64,000 bases of DNA from contig JAPTYO010000009.1 in NCBI GenBank assembly GCA_036873135.1, positions 26,061,756 through 26,125,755 of the forward strand, in the 5' to 3' direction. Position 1 is the stretch's first letter, and every line of letters starts with the position of its first letter. Positions 12,164 to 22,231 of this stretch are shown here, one piece after another. The position numbers were made by a program, and so were the translations under genes. The notes under the pieces were generated by a model. That model was given only the letters and a program-made list of their open reading frames with translations, was not told the origin of the DNA and ran no database searches. This stretch comes from Clarkia xantiana subsp. parviflora (lineage: Eukaryota > Streptophyta > Magnoliopsida > Myrtales > Onagraceae).

Positions 12164-13614
12164 TGTTAGATTACGGGGGGTAATCACTACGGATACTAAA
12201 ACATGGTACATGCTTGTAATCGAAATTACGTAGCGGAAGAATCGTACATACCTCAATGAAGATATCCGTAGTCCCAAGAACTAGGGGTGGCAATCAGATC
12301 GTGTCGTGTCTATTCGTGTCGTGTCGCTAGTGACTTGCGTGTCAACATATCTCTCGTGTCAAAACAAATCACCATAAATGTGTCGCAGGTTTTCCAAACA
12401 CGGGAGTTGACATGGAAGATCTTGTGTCACAAGAGACACGACACGAGACACGGAATTTTCGTGTCAAACAAATCTCGTGTTGACACGGAACTTGCTGAAA
12501 ATGAAAAACTCAATTTTTTGGTGAAAAAAACACGAATTTTACTCATCAATAATCAACATGCTTTCACTTTCCGGCTCAGCGAAATCTCACACCACCTCCC
12601 GACATTATAATTTATACCCCCAGCAGCCTGTGACCGTGCCTCCTCTCGAGAATTAAAACTTCTTAAGGCACTCATTCTCTACTTACGCTTTTTACACCAA
12701 ATTTTGTACAAATGCTAAGTTTTGTACAATTACTGATCTTTATAAATAATAAATATTAAGTTTCAAATAAGTCGTGTCGATGCGTGTCTATCGTGGGCCT
12801 ACAGATCAGATCTATGCGGACATGCCTAAAAACGTGTCTAGTTGTGTCACAGATCTATCTGATACGGTCAAATTTTCATGTAGATCAAGACACGAAAAAA
12901 AGCAGTTCCGTGTCAGATCGTGCGTCGTGTCGTTTCAGCAATTACCACCCCTACCAAGAACGTGCTGCAGGGAGTTCGCGGTTCTCTGATCGGCACCCGT
13001 AGAGGTCCTCGTGAGAGAAGCTCTACGTGGTATGGTTTCCACAACAAAGCCTCAGATCGACTCTTAGGCAGGGACATATCTCTATAGTGTTTTCTAGAAA
13101 GCAAATTGGCACACCTTTGGTGAAGGCAAGGAGTTCGGTCGAATATGCTAGTGTGGGGTGGAGGGTTCCTCTCTAAAACACTCTAATGAGGGAATTATGA
13201 TTAACCCTAAAATTCCATTAACACCATGTATTTATAAGAGGGGCAAAGTGGACAAAAGTCCACTTTGACTACTCTAAAATTCGGCCGGCCACTTATGCAT
13301 AGAAAGGCCCAATTTTGGGCCTCTCATATCAATTGGGATTTGGGTCTGGCCCAATTACCCTAATGTGACATTTACCCAAGTTCTTTAAGTAAATTATACA
13401 TATTATGGGCTACCAGTTACAGCACCCATCACCATATGCTAACCGTCTTCCTCCAAAATCTTCAAAAGCCTTCCTCCAGAAGCTTCTTAAGTCCGTAAGT
13501 CTTCCTCTCTCCATTTTCGCAACATTATAATCATTAATGGAAGAGGTGATATTTGCCATGTATATATTCTCGATCAATTTTAAGATATTGATTTTTCAAT
13601 TATAGTTTCCAACA
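12164..13614 (-). repeat. C1 5' LTR, interrupted by a hAT element
   Basis: On the minus strand the LTR starts TGTTGGAAACTATAATTG and ends TAATCTAACA. Without the 672-bp hAT insertion and its 8-bp duplication it is about 770 bp. A related copy of at least 600 bp starts at 14639 and shares the terminal block and the long middle part (for example cggccggcc and catatcaattgggatttggg). Confidence 0.78.
12282..12953. mobile_element. hAT-type non-autonomous element 1
   Basis: The element is 672 bp with terminal inverted repeats taggggtggcaat and (other end, inverted) taggggtggtaat, 12 of 13 identical. It is flanked by an exact 8-bp duplication, CCAAGAAC, at 12274-12281 and 12954-12961. Both ends carry many gtgtcgtgt-type subterminal repeats. 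It encodes no transposase. The taggggtggcaa start and the 8-bp duplication are typical of plant hAT elements. It splits the C1 LTR, so it is the younger insertion. Confidence 0.92.
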
Positions 13615-14004
13615 TGCAACATATATACATCAAATTCCGAGACATGGCTCAGGCTCCCTACTCAGCAAGAGAACGAATTGTAGAAGAAAAGAACAATGCA
13701 GAAAACACTACAAGAATAAATATGTTTTCCTACAAACCAAATTGGTCGGAATCCCGTGGAAGATGGCTTGTTACGTCAGTTTTCCGTCCCAAATGGCCTC
13801 TCGTAAAAAACATAACAGGTACGCGGTGGGAAAAAATTTCTGAGAGAAAAAACGGTCAGGAAAATTTTCCGACCGACCAAATCGGTCGGAAATCGTCAAT
13901 AAATTTTCCGACTGACCAAAATCGGTCAGTAATTTTGCTGACCCAACATACTTGCTGACAAATATACGGCGATGTTGTTGATAACATATGAAAATACATC
14001 AACT

Positions 14005-14345
14005 GATGCTAAATGTGTTTTTTGGACTTGTTAGCTGGTGATACAAATTCTAGGTGTTTGGCAACTAAATTTTATATTCCAATTTTGATCTTTAGATTTG
14101 CATTCATCAAATTCCGTTGACGCACTTTTAGGACTTGGTAGCATTCAATGCTAAAGGTGCTTTTTGGACTTGGCAGTTGTTGATACAAATTCTATGTGCT
14201 TAACAACTGAATTTTTTTTTCCAATGTTGATCTTTAGGGTTGCATTCATCAAATTCCATTGACGCACCTTTAGGATCGCAGCAGTTGATGTTAAAAGTCT
14301 TTTATTGAGTTAGAAACAATTAGATACAAATTGTTGTCTTTAGAC
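14005..14345 (+). repeat. Imperfect tandem repeat, about 140 bp, 2.4 copies
   Basis: Units start at about 14005, 14148 and 14287 with gatgctaaa or gatgttaaa and contain ggacttg, gatacaaattct, gatctttag and cattcatcaaattcc. The third unit is partial. It lies just inside the left CACTA-type end and has no coding potential. The bases to 14638 hold nothing else recognisable. Confidence 0.75.
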
Positions 14346-14638
14346 TTGACTCACTTGAAGTTTAATTGATGGTTTTATGGTCGAATCAAGCGTTAGTAAT
14401 TATCATATTATGCATCATCATTTGCAATTCTACATATATCATTTGGAAGTGAAATAATGAATCCCAAATTGAGACTTATTAGATTTGAGATTCACTAAGT
14501 AAAAATATGTAACATCACTGTAATAATGTAGACACACATTATTATTGTCAAAATTGAAATACGATGTTACAATAGATGCACAATACTAGTGCAGTCCTCG
14601 ATGAAACATGAAATTGAGCTTCTAAACTAGGTCGTGCT

Positions 14639-15240
14639 TGTTAGATTACGGGGAGTAATCACTACGGAAACACTAAAACATGGTACGTGCATGTAATCGA
14701 AATTACGCAGCGGAAGAGTTACACATACCTCAACAGTTACCGTAGTACAAGATTCTTTGAACGAGGGAGTTCTCGATCCTCCGGTAGGGACCCGTAGAGG
14801 TTCTTGTTAGAGAATCCCTACGTGATGCAGCTCCACAGCAAAGCCTCAAATCGATTCTTGACACGGGGACAGATCTTCGGAGAGTTGCTCGAAAACAATT
14901 TGGCACACCCTTGGTGTAGGGAAAGGTGCATCCGAACTTGATATGTGGGAGGAGGGTTTTCTCTCTAAAAAACTCTTGTGAGGGAATTATGATTAACCCT
15001 AAATATTCCCTAACACCTCTTATTTATAGGATGAGTAAAGTGGACAAAAGTCCACTTTACCCCTCACTAATGTTTCGGCCGGCCTATGTATTGGGGAGGC
15101 CAAATTTTGAGTCTCCCATATCAATTGGGATTTGGGTCTAGCCCAATTACCCTAATATAACATTTACCCAAGTTCATTAGGTAAACTATACATATTATGA
15201 GCTACAAATTACGGCGCCTATCACCATATGCTTATAGTGC
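14639..15240 (-). repeat. Second copy of the C1-type copia LTR
   Basis: The copy starts tgttagattacggggagtaat, the same terminus as the C1 LTR, and matches it over about 600 bp with many substitutions and no hAT insertion. No primer-binding site precedes it, so it looks like a solo LTR or fragment. Weak similarity may continue past 15240 towards 15395. The right boundary and a target duplication could not be fixed. Confidence 0.68.
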
Positions 15241-16694
15241 TCCACTCCTTTCTTCAGCCCAAAGATTCTTCAAGTGTTTGCCTCCTAGCTCCTTGTATGC
15301 TTGAGCCCTTTCGCTTGTGTGAAGTTGTTTAACTATATAAGTAAGAAATAAGTTCTTGTAATATTGTGTCAGCACAGTTAGTTGGTGTGTTAACACAAAT
15401 TATGTAGATGAGTTTCATAAAATGATGAAATCTGTGCAATACCCGGATTAAACGATGAAATAAGTTCATGTTTATTTATGGAAACTCATCCAATCTTATT
15501 GCAATAAGCGAAGAAATCACTAAGATCTTTTGAAAAAAAGAAAGTAAGCAAATAACAAATGAAAGATAAAGAGAGATGGAGATAGAACAGACTACCCGGA
15601 CTCAGATCTGCAGTGGATGGACTCAGATCTGCAGTGGCGTTGAAGAAACAAGTGGGTCACGACTGAATGGGGTCGGAATCGTAGTCGAATGCGTGGTTGT
15701 TGACCACCTCTTTTCTTATTCCTTCCTTCATCTTCACTTCTTCTTCCATTCTCCCTTCTTCCTTCTTCTTCCTTTCTCTCTTCTCTTTTCCAGCCAGCAA
15801 CTTTACTAAAGGAGGAGAGAGGTGACAATTCAAAAACAAAAAATTCCCCCCAAAAATCCCCAAAATGTAGCTTTTTTAAATTTTCCTATGCAGTTAAATA
15901 TTTCTCAATACACCAATTAACAAAGTTTGTTTGTTGGTCGGAAGGTAAAACACGTGGACAATATAATTTAGTGGTCTTGGTTTGAATCTTCTAATTGCTA
16001 TTAATTGTTATATTTTTTTATTTCAGTTTTCCATCTTTAAATTTTGGCATTTTATCATAGAATGTCATTTATTTGCTCATTCTAATACATGTTTCTTTTG
16101 GCAAAAAAAAAAAAAAAACATGTTTCTTAACTTTTTTTAGTTTTTGTTCTATCTAGGATTTATTTTTTGACATAAATTCAATTTTTTTTAAGTGGATAAA
16201 GATTTTGACAAAAAATGTGGATAAAATATTTAGAGATTAAGAGCTGAAACAAGATTAGTCTCACGATTACTATTCTGACTAAATGTCAATATGGTTTAAC
16301 TAATTAAATGTTTGAATGTTTAAGCACCTCATCGTAGTATGATGCAAGTTTGTATCATTTTATTATAAATTATAAGTAGTTGAAACTACATTTTAAAAAA
16401 AAATATTTTTTATACCGATCTGAATTGATCTCAATCTAATTCGTTCTGGATGATTTTTTAAAAGATCATCAAGGACCCCACGTACTTAAAATTCTAAATC
16501 CACCACTACCCTCTTCTTTTAAACTTCACAAATTGTAGTAACTAAAATGTAATTAGTGGTATACAAATTTTATACTGATAAATGCTAACATTAACATATG
16601 TATAGTAATACTTGCTAATTTAACTATGGCTATGAAAATCAATAAATGTTTTAATAAGAAAGTCTAACATTAAAAAGTTGTAAATAGATATATG
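15241..16694. other. AT-rich filler inside the CACTA-type region
   Basis: I recognise no gene. A near-perfect direct duplication of ggactcagatctgcagtgg lies at about 15598-15637, followed by a pyrimidine-rich stretch (cttcttcc repeats, 15710-15790) and a poly-A run near 16100. Open frames here have low-complexity translations. Confidence 0.5.
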
Positions 16695-17340
16695 TAGGGA
16701 TGGCAACGGGTCTCGGGGCCCCGCTGACCCGCGGGGCCCCGACCCGGTTTTGACCCGAGGACCCGCCGACCCGCGGGTCACGGGTCGGGTTCGGGGCGGG
16801 TCGGACCCGGGTCGGGTCGGGTCCGGGTCTAGGGGCACGGGGCCCCGTTGACCCGCCCCGAAATGTCTATGTATATATTTTTTACTTTTTTTTTTTAATG
16901 TTAATATAATGTAACATTTACTAAACAATATGGTTAATATAGTACCTATATAAATAATATGGACCAAATTATAAATAGATGTATATTTAGATTATTAGGA
17001 TTTGTTAATTTTGATTTGGTATTCAGATTTGAATTTGTATTTGGTGATGAATTTGATGTGTTTGTATTTGATTGATGTTAGATTTATGGTTTGAATTTAC
17101 ATATAATGTAATATTTTGGCAAAAAAAATTGTATTTAATATTGAGAATTGAAAAAAAAAAAAAAAAAAAAAAAATTGTTCACGTCGGGTCGGGGCCCCGC
17201 GGGTCGACCCGCGGGATTTTTGACCCGACCCGACCCGACCCGGGAGGTACACTTACCCGGGTCCGGGTCAGCCAGGCTGACCCGCGGGGCGGGTCCGGGG
17301 CTGCGAAAACCCGCCCCGACCCGCTCCGTTGCCATCCCTA
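16695..17340. mobile_element. hAT-type non-autonomous element 2
   Basis: The element is 646 bp with terminal inverted repeats tagggatggcaacgg, exact at both ends, and an exact 8-bp target duplication, GATATATG (16687-16694 and 17341-17348). Each end has about 150 bp of very GC-rich sequence built of cgggtc/gacccg units, around an AT-rich core with a 23-base poly-A run. The high GC of the arms creates false open frames rich in Pro, Arg and Gly. No transposase is present. Confidence 0.93.
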
Positions 17341-17435
17341 GATATATGCTAATGTATATGGAATATAAACTTAAATTAAAGCAATAATAGAATTTCCAAA
17401 TTATATAATAAAGAATTAACAAATATACATATGTG

Positions 17436-18106
17436 CAGCGTCGAATCTACACTATGGTAAGCAGATTCCCGGGACACCGCTTGACTCGGATTTTTTTTTT
17501 TTTTTTTTATAAAATAATATACGTATATTTTCCTTAAATAATGTTAAAAAACTCAATTAAATGATGTCAAGGAAACCAATTGACTTCATTGTGTAGTGTG
17601 CTGGAAGGTATCAAGTTGTTTAACCCATAGGTTGTGGGTTCGATCCTTATAGCATTCTTTAAGTTAATTTATTTTTTTAAGTTAATTTTTTTTTCTTTTC
17701 ATCTTTTCAAGGATTTATAGAGGTTTTTTCTTTTTCACATCGCATTGAGTCCATTTTTTTAGTTTTTTTTTCTTTTTTCGGCAGCCAATATTTTGTCTAA
17801 GTCTTTTTTTTTCATTTTGCTTTTAGTCCTTCTTTTTTCATAAAAACTTTTTTTTTCACAACGTCTTTAGTTCATTTATTTTTGTTTTTTTCCTGAGGTT
17901 TTCTCATAGTTATCATTTTAGATATTAACTTTAGTTGTACAGATTGATTAGTACAATTTATAATTTGTTATATATATAATTAGAACTGTATTAAATTTAA
18001 TTTTTTAAATTTCAACTCGTATTAATACCGATTTGATTCGTTTTTTATTTATTTCCATAAGACTGTACTAGGAAACAACTTAGCTGGGTTCCTAGATCCG
18101 TCACTG
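17436..18106. mobile_element. hAT-type non-autonomous element 3
   Basis: The element is 671 bp with ends cagcgtcgaatcta and (inverted) cagtgacggatcta, 11 of 14 identical, flanked by an exact 8-bp duplication, CATATGTG (17428-17435 and 18107-18114). The cagtg-gcgga type of terminus with an 8-bp duplication is a common plant hAT form. The interior is T-rich and includes ggttgtgggttcgatcc, a B-box-like sequence. No transposase is present. It lies only 95 bp from hAT element 2. Confidence 0.82.
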
Positions 18107-18114
18107 CATATGTG

Positions 18115-19086
18115 TATTTTTATTTTCATAGATTCTCTAGACTAAATCAATTTTATTTTTTAATTCGAGTAATTCTGAATCACGTTTGAGGTTAATGTAA
18201 TAACATGCTTTGATTCGATGATGAAGAAGCATATGAATAAAATAACGTTGAGATTATTATACATAAAATTATTATAAACTTATTATGATTTGCTAATACA
18301 AGCTTTTTTTTCGTTTTTTATAAAACAAACGAAACAGTATAATCAAAGGGTAAAGTTAAAATAATTATAAATTGTGGTTCGCAAAAGACAGGTAATAGTA
18401 TACGAATACAACACTTCATAATGATTTATTATGATATATTGGTTTAACTTAATAATTTATTTACTACTTTTTTTAAATTAAGTTCTAACTCGTGCATTCT
18501 GTGGTAAAGTATTTTTAATATAAAAAATTGTTGATATGTTGTCAAAGTTCAATATGGATTATTTATTCTATTGAGTTTTGTCACATTAAATATTTATTTA
18601 ACTTAAATTAAATAATCACACATCGTACTGTATCGTACGCAACGTCTAAAGAAAATTATACATATTATTATATTTTATAAATTTTATGTTATATTTATTT
18701 CATATAGATTGAGGTTATTACTTTACATTCTATTTTTATATTTTCTTGAGAATGGGCATTCATATAGTGTATATTAAAAATTTGTTGGATTAATTAATAA
18801 ATGTTCAAATATTAACCAATCAACATTTATTAATAAGATTTTAATGAGTATAATATTATAGTTTTAGTCATTAGTTAAAATATAGTGTGATGACTATGGA
18901 CAAATGTATTTAAGTTTGATGCATTACTAAAATATATAAGAAATAAAGTACATTTTTTGGATTACAATTGTGATTAGGTACTAACAATATATTATATACT
19001 ACTTATTGTTAAAATTTATGTACTATTAATTAGGTTATTGTGGTTGAATGTGTAGTAGTTTATGGTTTAGGATATACACTTTTATG
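18115..19086. other. AT-rich sequence, no gene seen
   Basis: No protein domain, RNA gene or terminal repeat is recognisable. The sequence is very AT-rich and lies between hAT elements 3 and 4, still inside the CACTA-type ends. From about 19020 it carries the same ggttta/ggtata phrases that continue right of hAT element 4, as expected if that element inserted into the phrase array. Confidence 0.55.
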
Positions 19087-19094
19087 GTTTATGG

Positions 19095-20286
19095 TAGGCC
19101 TGTCAATTTTACCCGTGACCCGTAAATGACCCGTAATTGACCCGGCCACGGGTCGGGTCCGGGTTCACCTATACATACTAACGGGTCATTTACGGGTTGA
19201 CCCGTAAATGACCCGTTAAAATCAGGCCGGGTACGGGTTTAGTGTTCGGACCCGTGACCCGGCCCGTGACCCGTTATACTCACCTAACCTGCTACTGCGA
19301 AGTGCTAACCAGCTGTCTCTCTTCTCAGTAATTATTACAAAGTAAAGAACAGAGGAGCAAGAGACTCAGTCTATCTCTGTTGTCTGTAACCTAAGGAGCC
19401 GCCAGCGCCAACTCCAAGTGAGTCTCCCCTCCGTCCTCCCTCTTCGACCTCCTTTCCGTCGTCTCGTCGCTCGTGTTGCGTCGTCGCGTCGCCGCCCTCT
19501 CGCTCACGAGTCACGGCTCTCTCGCTCTCTCTCCGTCCTCGCTAACGGTGTCGGCTGGCTGTCCTCCTCTCATTCCGGCGACAAGTAATCGTTATCCTCC
19601 CCATCTAGCATTTTCATGGACATACATCTGAGTCTGGGTAGTGCTACATCTGAATGAACTGGAGAGAGCCGCTGACGTTGGGGTTGCCGGAGATAAGAAC
19701 AACCGCTTTGAGAGTAGCCATGGAATTGGAGCTGATTGATTTCATCATTCTTTTCTTATCCGATCCACCACTCTTCTTTCCATCATCATCCATTTCAGAA
19801 CTTTCTGATCAGTGGGTGCCACTGGTATTTTGTAATGGGCTTCTAAGATTGTTGTTGTAGTTACTATACGGTTTGCTCCTTTCCCTTGATGGATGTTCTT
19901 CGTTGAAATTTCCATTTTGGGATTTTGTTAGATTCTTCAAAAAAATTGGGTTTTCTTTCTGAATCTTGAATATTAGTTTTTTATATATTGGTTTGGGTAC
20001 TAAATTTCAAAAACTAGATGAAGGTTGAGTGTATTTGATGAATGTGGAGACCTTTTAGAAATGACTCCGTTCTCGTGATGAACATCATAGCCTAAATAAT
20101 TAGCAGTGTGACGGGTCACGGGTCAGACCCGGGTCAACCCGTGACCCGGGATCCCGGGTACGGGTTTGCGACCCTGACCCGTGGTGACCCCCGGGTCAAT
20201 CACGGGTCGGGTGGTTGGTGACCCGCGGGTCACGGGTCACGGGTCGCGGGTCACGGGTCACGGGTTGACCCGTTTTGACAGGCCTA
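19095..20286. mobile_element. hAT-type non-autonomous element 4
   Basis: The element is 1,192 bp with termini taggcctgtcaa and (inverted) taggcctgtcaa, and an exact 8-bp target duplication, GTTTATGG (19087-19094 and 20287-20294). Both arms are filled with gacccgtgacccg-type repeats. The 600-bp core (about 19280-20090) differs from the arms: it has CT-rich sequence, a gtgagt donor-like site near 19418 and a short open frame at 19654-19860. It resembles the 5' leader and first intron of a plant gene. The core may be what remains of the hAT transposase gene or a captured gene piece. Confidence 0.92.
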
Positions 20287-20289
20287 GTT

Positions 20290-20930
20290 TATGGTATAGT
20301 GAGTTGTTTAGGGTATATTGATTTAATGTATAATGTTTTAACGTGTAGTGATTTAAGGTTAAGTGATTTAATGCATAATGCTTGAAGTACAATGGTTTAA
20401 GATATATTTGTTAATGATATATTGATTTGGGGTATTGTGGTGTAAAATATTGTGATTATGGTATAGTGATTTAACGTATAGTAACTTATGGTTTAGGCTA
20501 TAGTGATTAAGAGTATAATAGTTTTTGGTATATGATTAAGGGTAAATGGTTTTTGTGTAATGATTTGAGGTATAGTAGTGTAAGGTATAATGATTTAATC
20601 TAAAGTGATTTAAGGTATAATGCTTTAAGGTATAGTAATTTGAGGTATGGTGGTGTAAGGTATATATTGTGATTTAAGGTATAGTGATTTATGGTTTAAC
20701 TTATAGTGATTAAAGGTATAAAGATCTATGGTATAGTGATTTGAGGAATAGTGATGTAAGGTACGTATAATGATTAATGGTTTATGTTATAGTGATTTAG
20801 GGTATAATGGTTTATGGTATAGTGTGATTTGAGGAATAGTGATGTAAGATATAATGATTTATGCTTTATGTCATAGTAATTAAGGGTATAATGATTTATG
20901 GTAGTCATTTGAGGTATACATATTTTGAGT
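20290..20930 (+). repeat. Degenerate ggtatagtgattta array
   Basis: Variants of ggtata(g/a)tgattta(a/g) recur about 25-30 times in 640 bp, with related phrases left of hAT element 4 (19025-19090). The period is irregular, roughly 18-28 bp. It is a degenerate minisatellite inside the CACTA-type region and has no coding potential. Confidence 0.78.
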
Positions 20931-21210
20931 TAGAAAAAATTCCCAGGGAAAATCGGTCAATTATTGGTGGGTAATCAATAATTATTACCTACATTTCCAC
21001 GGAAAAAGATGTCAATTATTGGTGGGTAATCAACAATTATTACCCACCGACCGGTGAGAAAAAAATCGTGGGAAAATTCAGTCAGTAAAAGGTAAGGACA
21101 CGTTTTTTTTCTCATCAAACGGACGTAATCCGATGGGAAACACGGCGGTATTTTCCCGTCCGACGGGTCGGTCAGCAAATGTGCAGAAAAATAGGTTTTT
21201 TATTGTAGTG
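20930..21210. repeat. Right subterminal region of the CACTA-type element
   Basis: This stretch contains two near-identical copies of tcaattattggtgggtaat (about 20957 and 21011) and several cggtc/ccgac motifs, then the terminus ttttttattgtagtg at 21210. The left end (13706-13960) has equivalent ccgaccgacc motifs. CACTA elements usually carry such short subterminal repeats for transposase binding; that role is inferred here. The 206 bp between this terminus and TE-B hold nothing recognisable. Confidence 0.6.
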
Positions 21211-21416
21211 AAAGGAGGACAAATGCAAGAAGGGCGTGGACTGAAATTGAAGTTTTTTCTTCATCATCATCTTCTTCCTCTAGCAAGGGCGTGGTGGCGT
21301 AGATGGCGGAGAGGCTTGAAAGTGGAGGTCTCAGACGTGGCGTAGCTGTGACGGATGCGTCCTACTCAGAAGGAATTGGATTGGAGTCGGTTCGAAGAGG
21401 AATTGGTCTAGAGTGC

Positions 21417-22177
21417 TGATGGGTTCCGATGTAAATCAGTGGCTCCGTTAATAGCCAATGGACGGCGAGTAGGTCCAGGGGGCCTCGTGAAAAGCCTGGA
21501 AGGCCCAGAGGCCCAGCACGAAGGGCCCCGACTCTAGTGGTCCCGATGTATGAGCTGAATGCTCCCGATGAGAAGCCTCTGAGTAGGCCCCGATATGCCT
21601 TAGTAAAGGCCCCGATAATAAAGCCCCGCAGAGGCTGGACCTGTCCCGTAGAGACTGAAGGTCCTGAGTGGTGATCTAGAATGAGACAACTCTGGAGTCT
21701 CCGACAGGAGTCGAGACTTGTGATCAGAGGATAAAGACCGAGAAACTCGCCTACTAGATAGAGTAGTGGGAGACGGTTAGAGATAAAGATAAATTCCCCG
21801 AGATACGCAGGGCGTGCCCGAGATACGTGGAGTACGGGTAAGATACGCGGAGCGTGGGACGAGATATACGGAATCCCGACCGAGATATGCGGAATCGTGG
21901 CGAGATACACGGAATCATGGGTAAAACTGCCAGGCGCAGTAACAGGTAACTGAGTAACTTCCCCTCCTATATAAAGGAGGAAGTTACCTCAGAAAACCAT
22001 CATCTAATACGAACTTAGACTTTTTGCTTACCACCCCATTGATCACATACTCATTTAAGCATCGGAGAGGGATTCTGGGTCACCGCCCAGGTCATCCCCT
22101 TTTGCAGGATTACGCGGAGCCCAGTAGTCCAAAGCTTTCCGTCAAGGACGTAACGGAGCTTCGCCCGTGATCCAACA
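21417..22177 (+). repeat. TE-B 5' LTR
   Basis: The LTR is 761 bp, starts TGATGGGTTCCGATG and ends GTGATCCAACA. It is paired with 32179-32939. A TATA box lies in the 3' half, followed by the presumed R/U5 part. The run agatacgcggagcgtg and its variants (about 21790-21910) is a short imperfect tandem motif, also present in the TE-C LTR as cgcgtatctcggccac on the other strand. Confidence 0.96.
21968..21975 (+). promoter_or_regulatory. TATA box of TE-B 5' LTR
   Basis: The sequence tatataaa lies within cctcctatataaaggagg, about 200 bp before the LTR end. The flanking cctcc/ggagg makes a small palindrome around it. The position fits a plant LTR promoter. Confidence 0.7.
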
Positions 22178-22197
22178 TTGGCGCCGTCTGTGGGAAG
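22178..22197 (+). promoter_or_regulatory. TE-B primer-binding site
   Basis: Directly after the 5' LTR comes ttggcgccgtctgtgggaa, which would pair with a tRNA ending in ggcgcca. TE-C has the same bases in the same place. I do not assign the tRNA. It differs from the initiator-Met site used by the copia elements in this window. Confidence 0.82.
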
Positions 22198-22231
22198 CTT
22201 ACGAAAAGTCAAGATAGCTTCTACCAGATCA

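Larger units (their letters stand above)
6099..13614 (-). mobile_element. C1: old Ty1/copia element, minus strand, multiply invaded
   Basis: Read on the minus strand, the element has a 5' LTR (13614 down to 12164), an initiator-Met-type primer-binding site just inside it, a gag-like remnant (about 10110-9440) and reverse transcriptase plus RNase H (about 7700-6110). All coding parts are full of stops and indels, so it is an old copy. Its 3' end is cut by the TE-A insertion at 6098/6099; the rest, including the 3' LTR, must lie left of the window. The 5' LTR is split by a hAT element. Protease and integrase are not recognisable. Confidence 0.82.
13706..21210. mobile_element. Sequence with CACTA-type ends, heavily invaded
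   Basis: The left end reads CACTACAAGAATAAATATG and the right end, inverted, reads CACTACAATAAAAAACC; about 21 of the first 28 positions agree. Both ends are followed by related ggtcgg/ccgacc subterminal motifs, and aaa flanks each side as a possible 3-bp target duplication, though this is low in complexity. The 7.5-kb interior includes three hAT elements, a copia LTR copy and simple repeats, and no transposase is visible. The ends could instead belong to two separate CACTA remnants; the shared subterminal motifs favour one element. Confidence 0.62.

Noticed and set aside
14639..15395. Full solo LTR with target duplication
   Set aside because: The left terminus is clear, but no right terminus with a duplication of gtgct at a plausible place (15236 or 15395) has the needed CA end.
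15576..15863. Possible small gene at 15576-15863
   Set aside because: Frames on both strands are driven by a pyrimidine-rich stretch and give low-complexity Phe/Leu/Ser or Lys/Glu/Arg peptides.
16620..17422. Several Pro/Arg/Gly-rich open frames on both strands
   Set aside because: They are produced by the gacccg/cgggtc arms of hAT element 2 and have no conserved domain.
17590..17660. tRNA gene or SINE suggested by gggttcgatcc
   Set aside because: Only a B-box-like sequence is present; no cloverleaf, A box or tRNA-like body could be formed, and it lies within a bounded hAT element.
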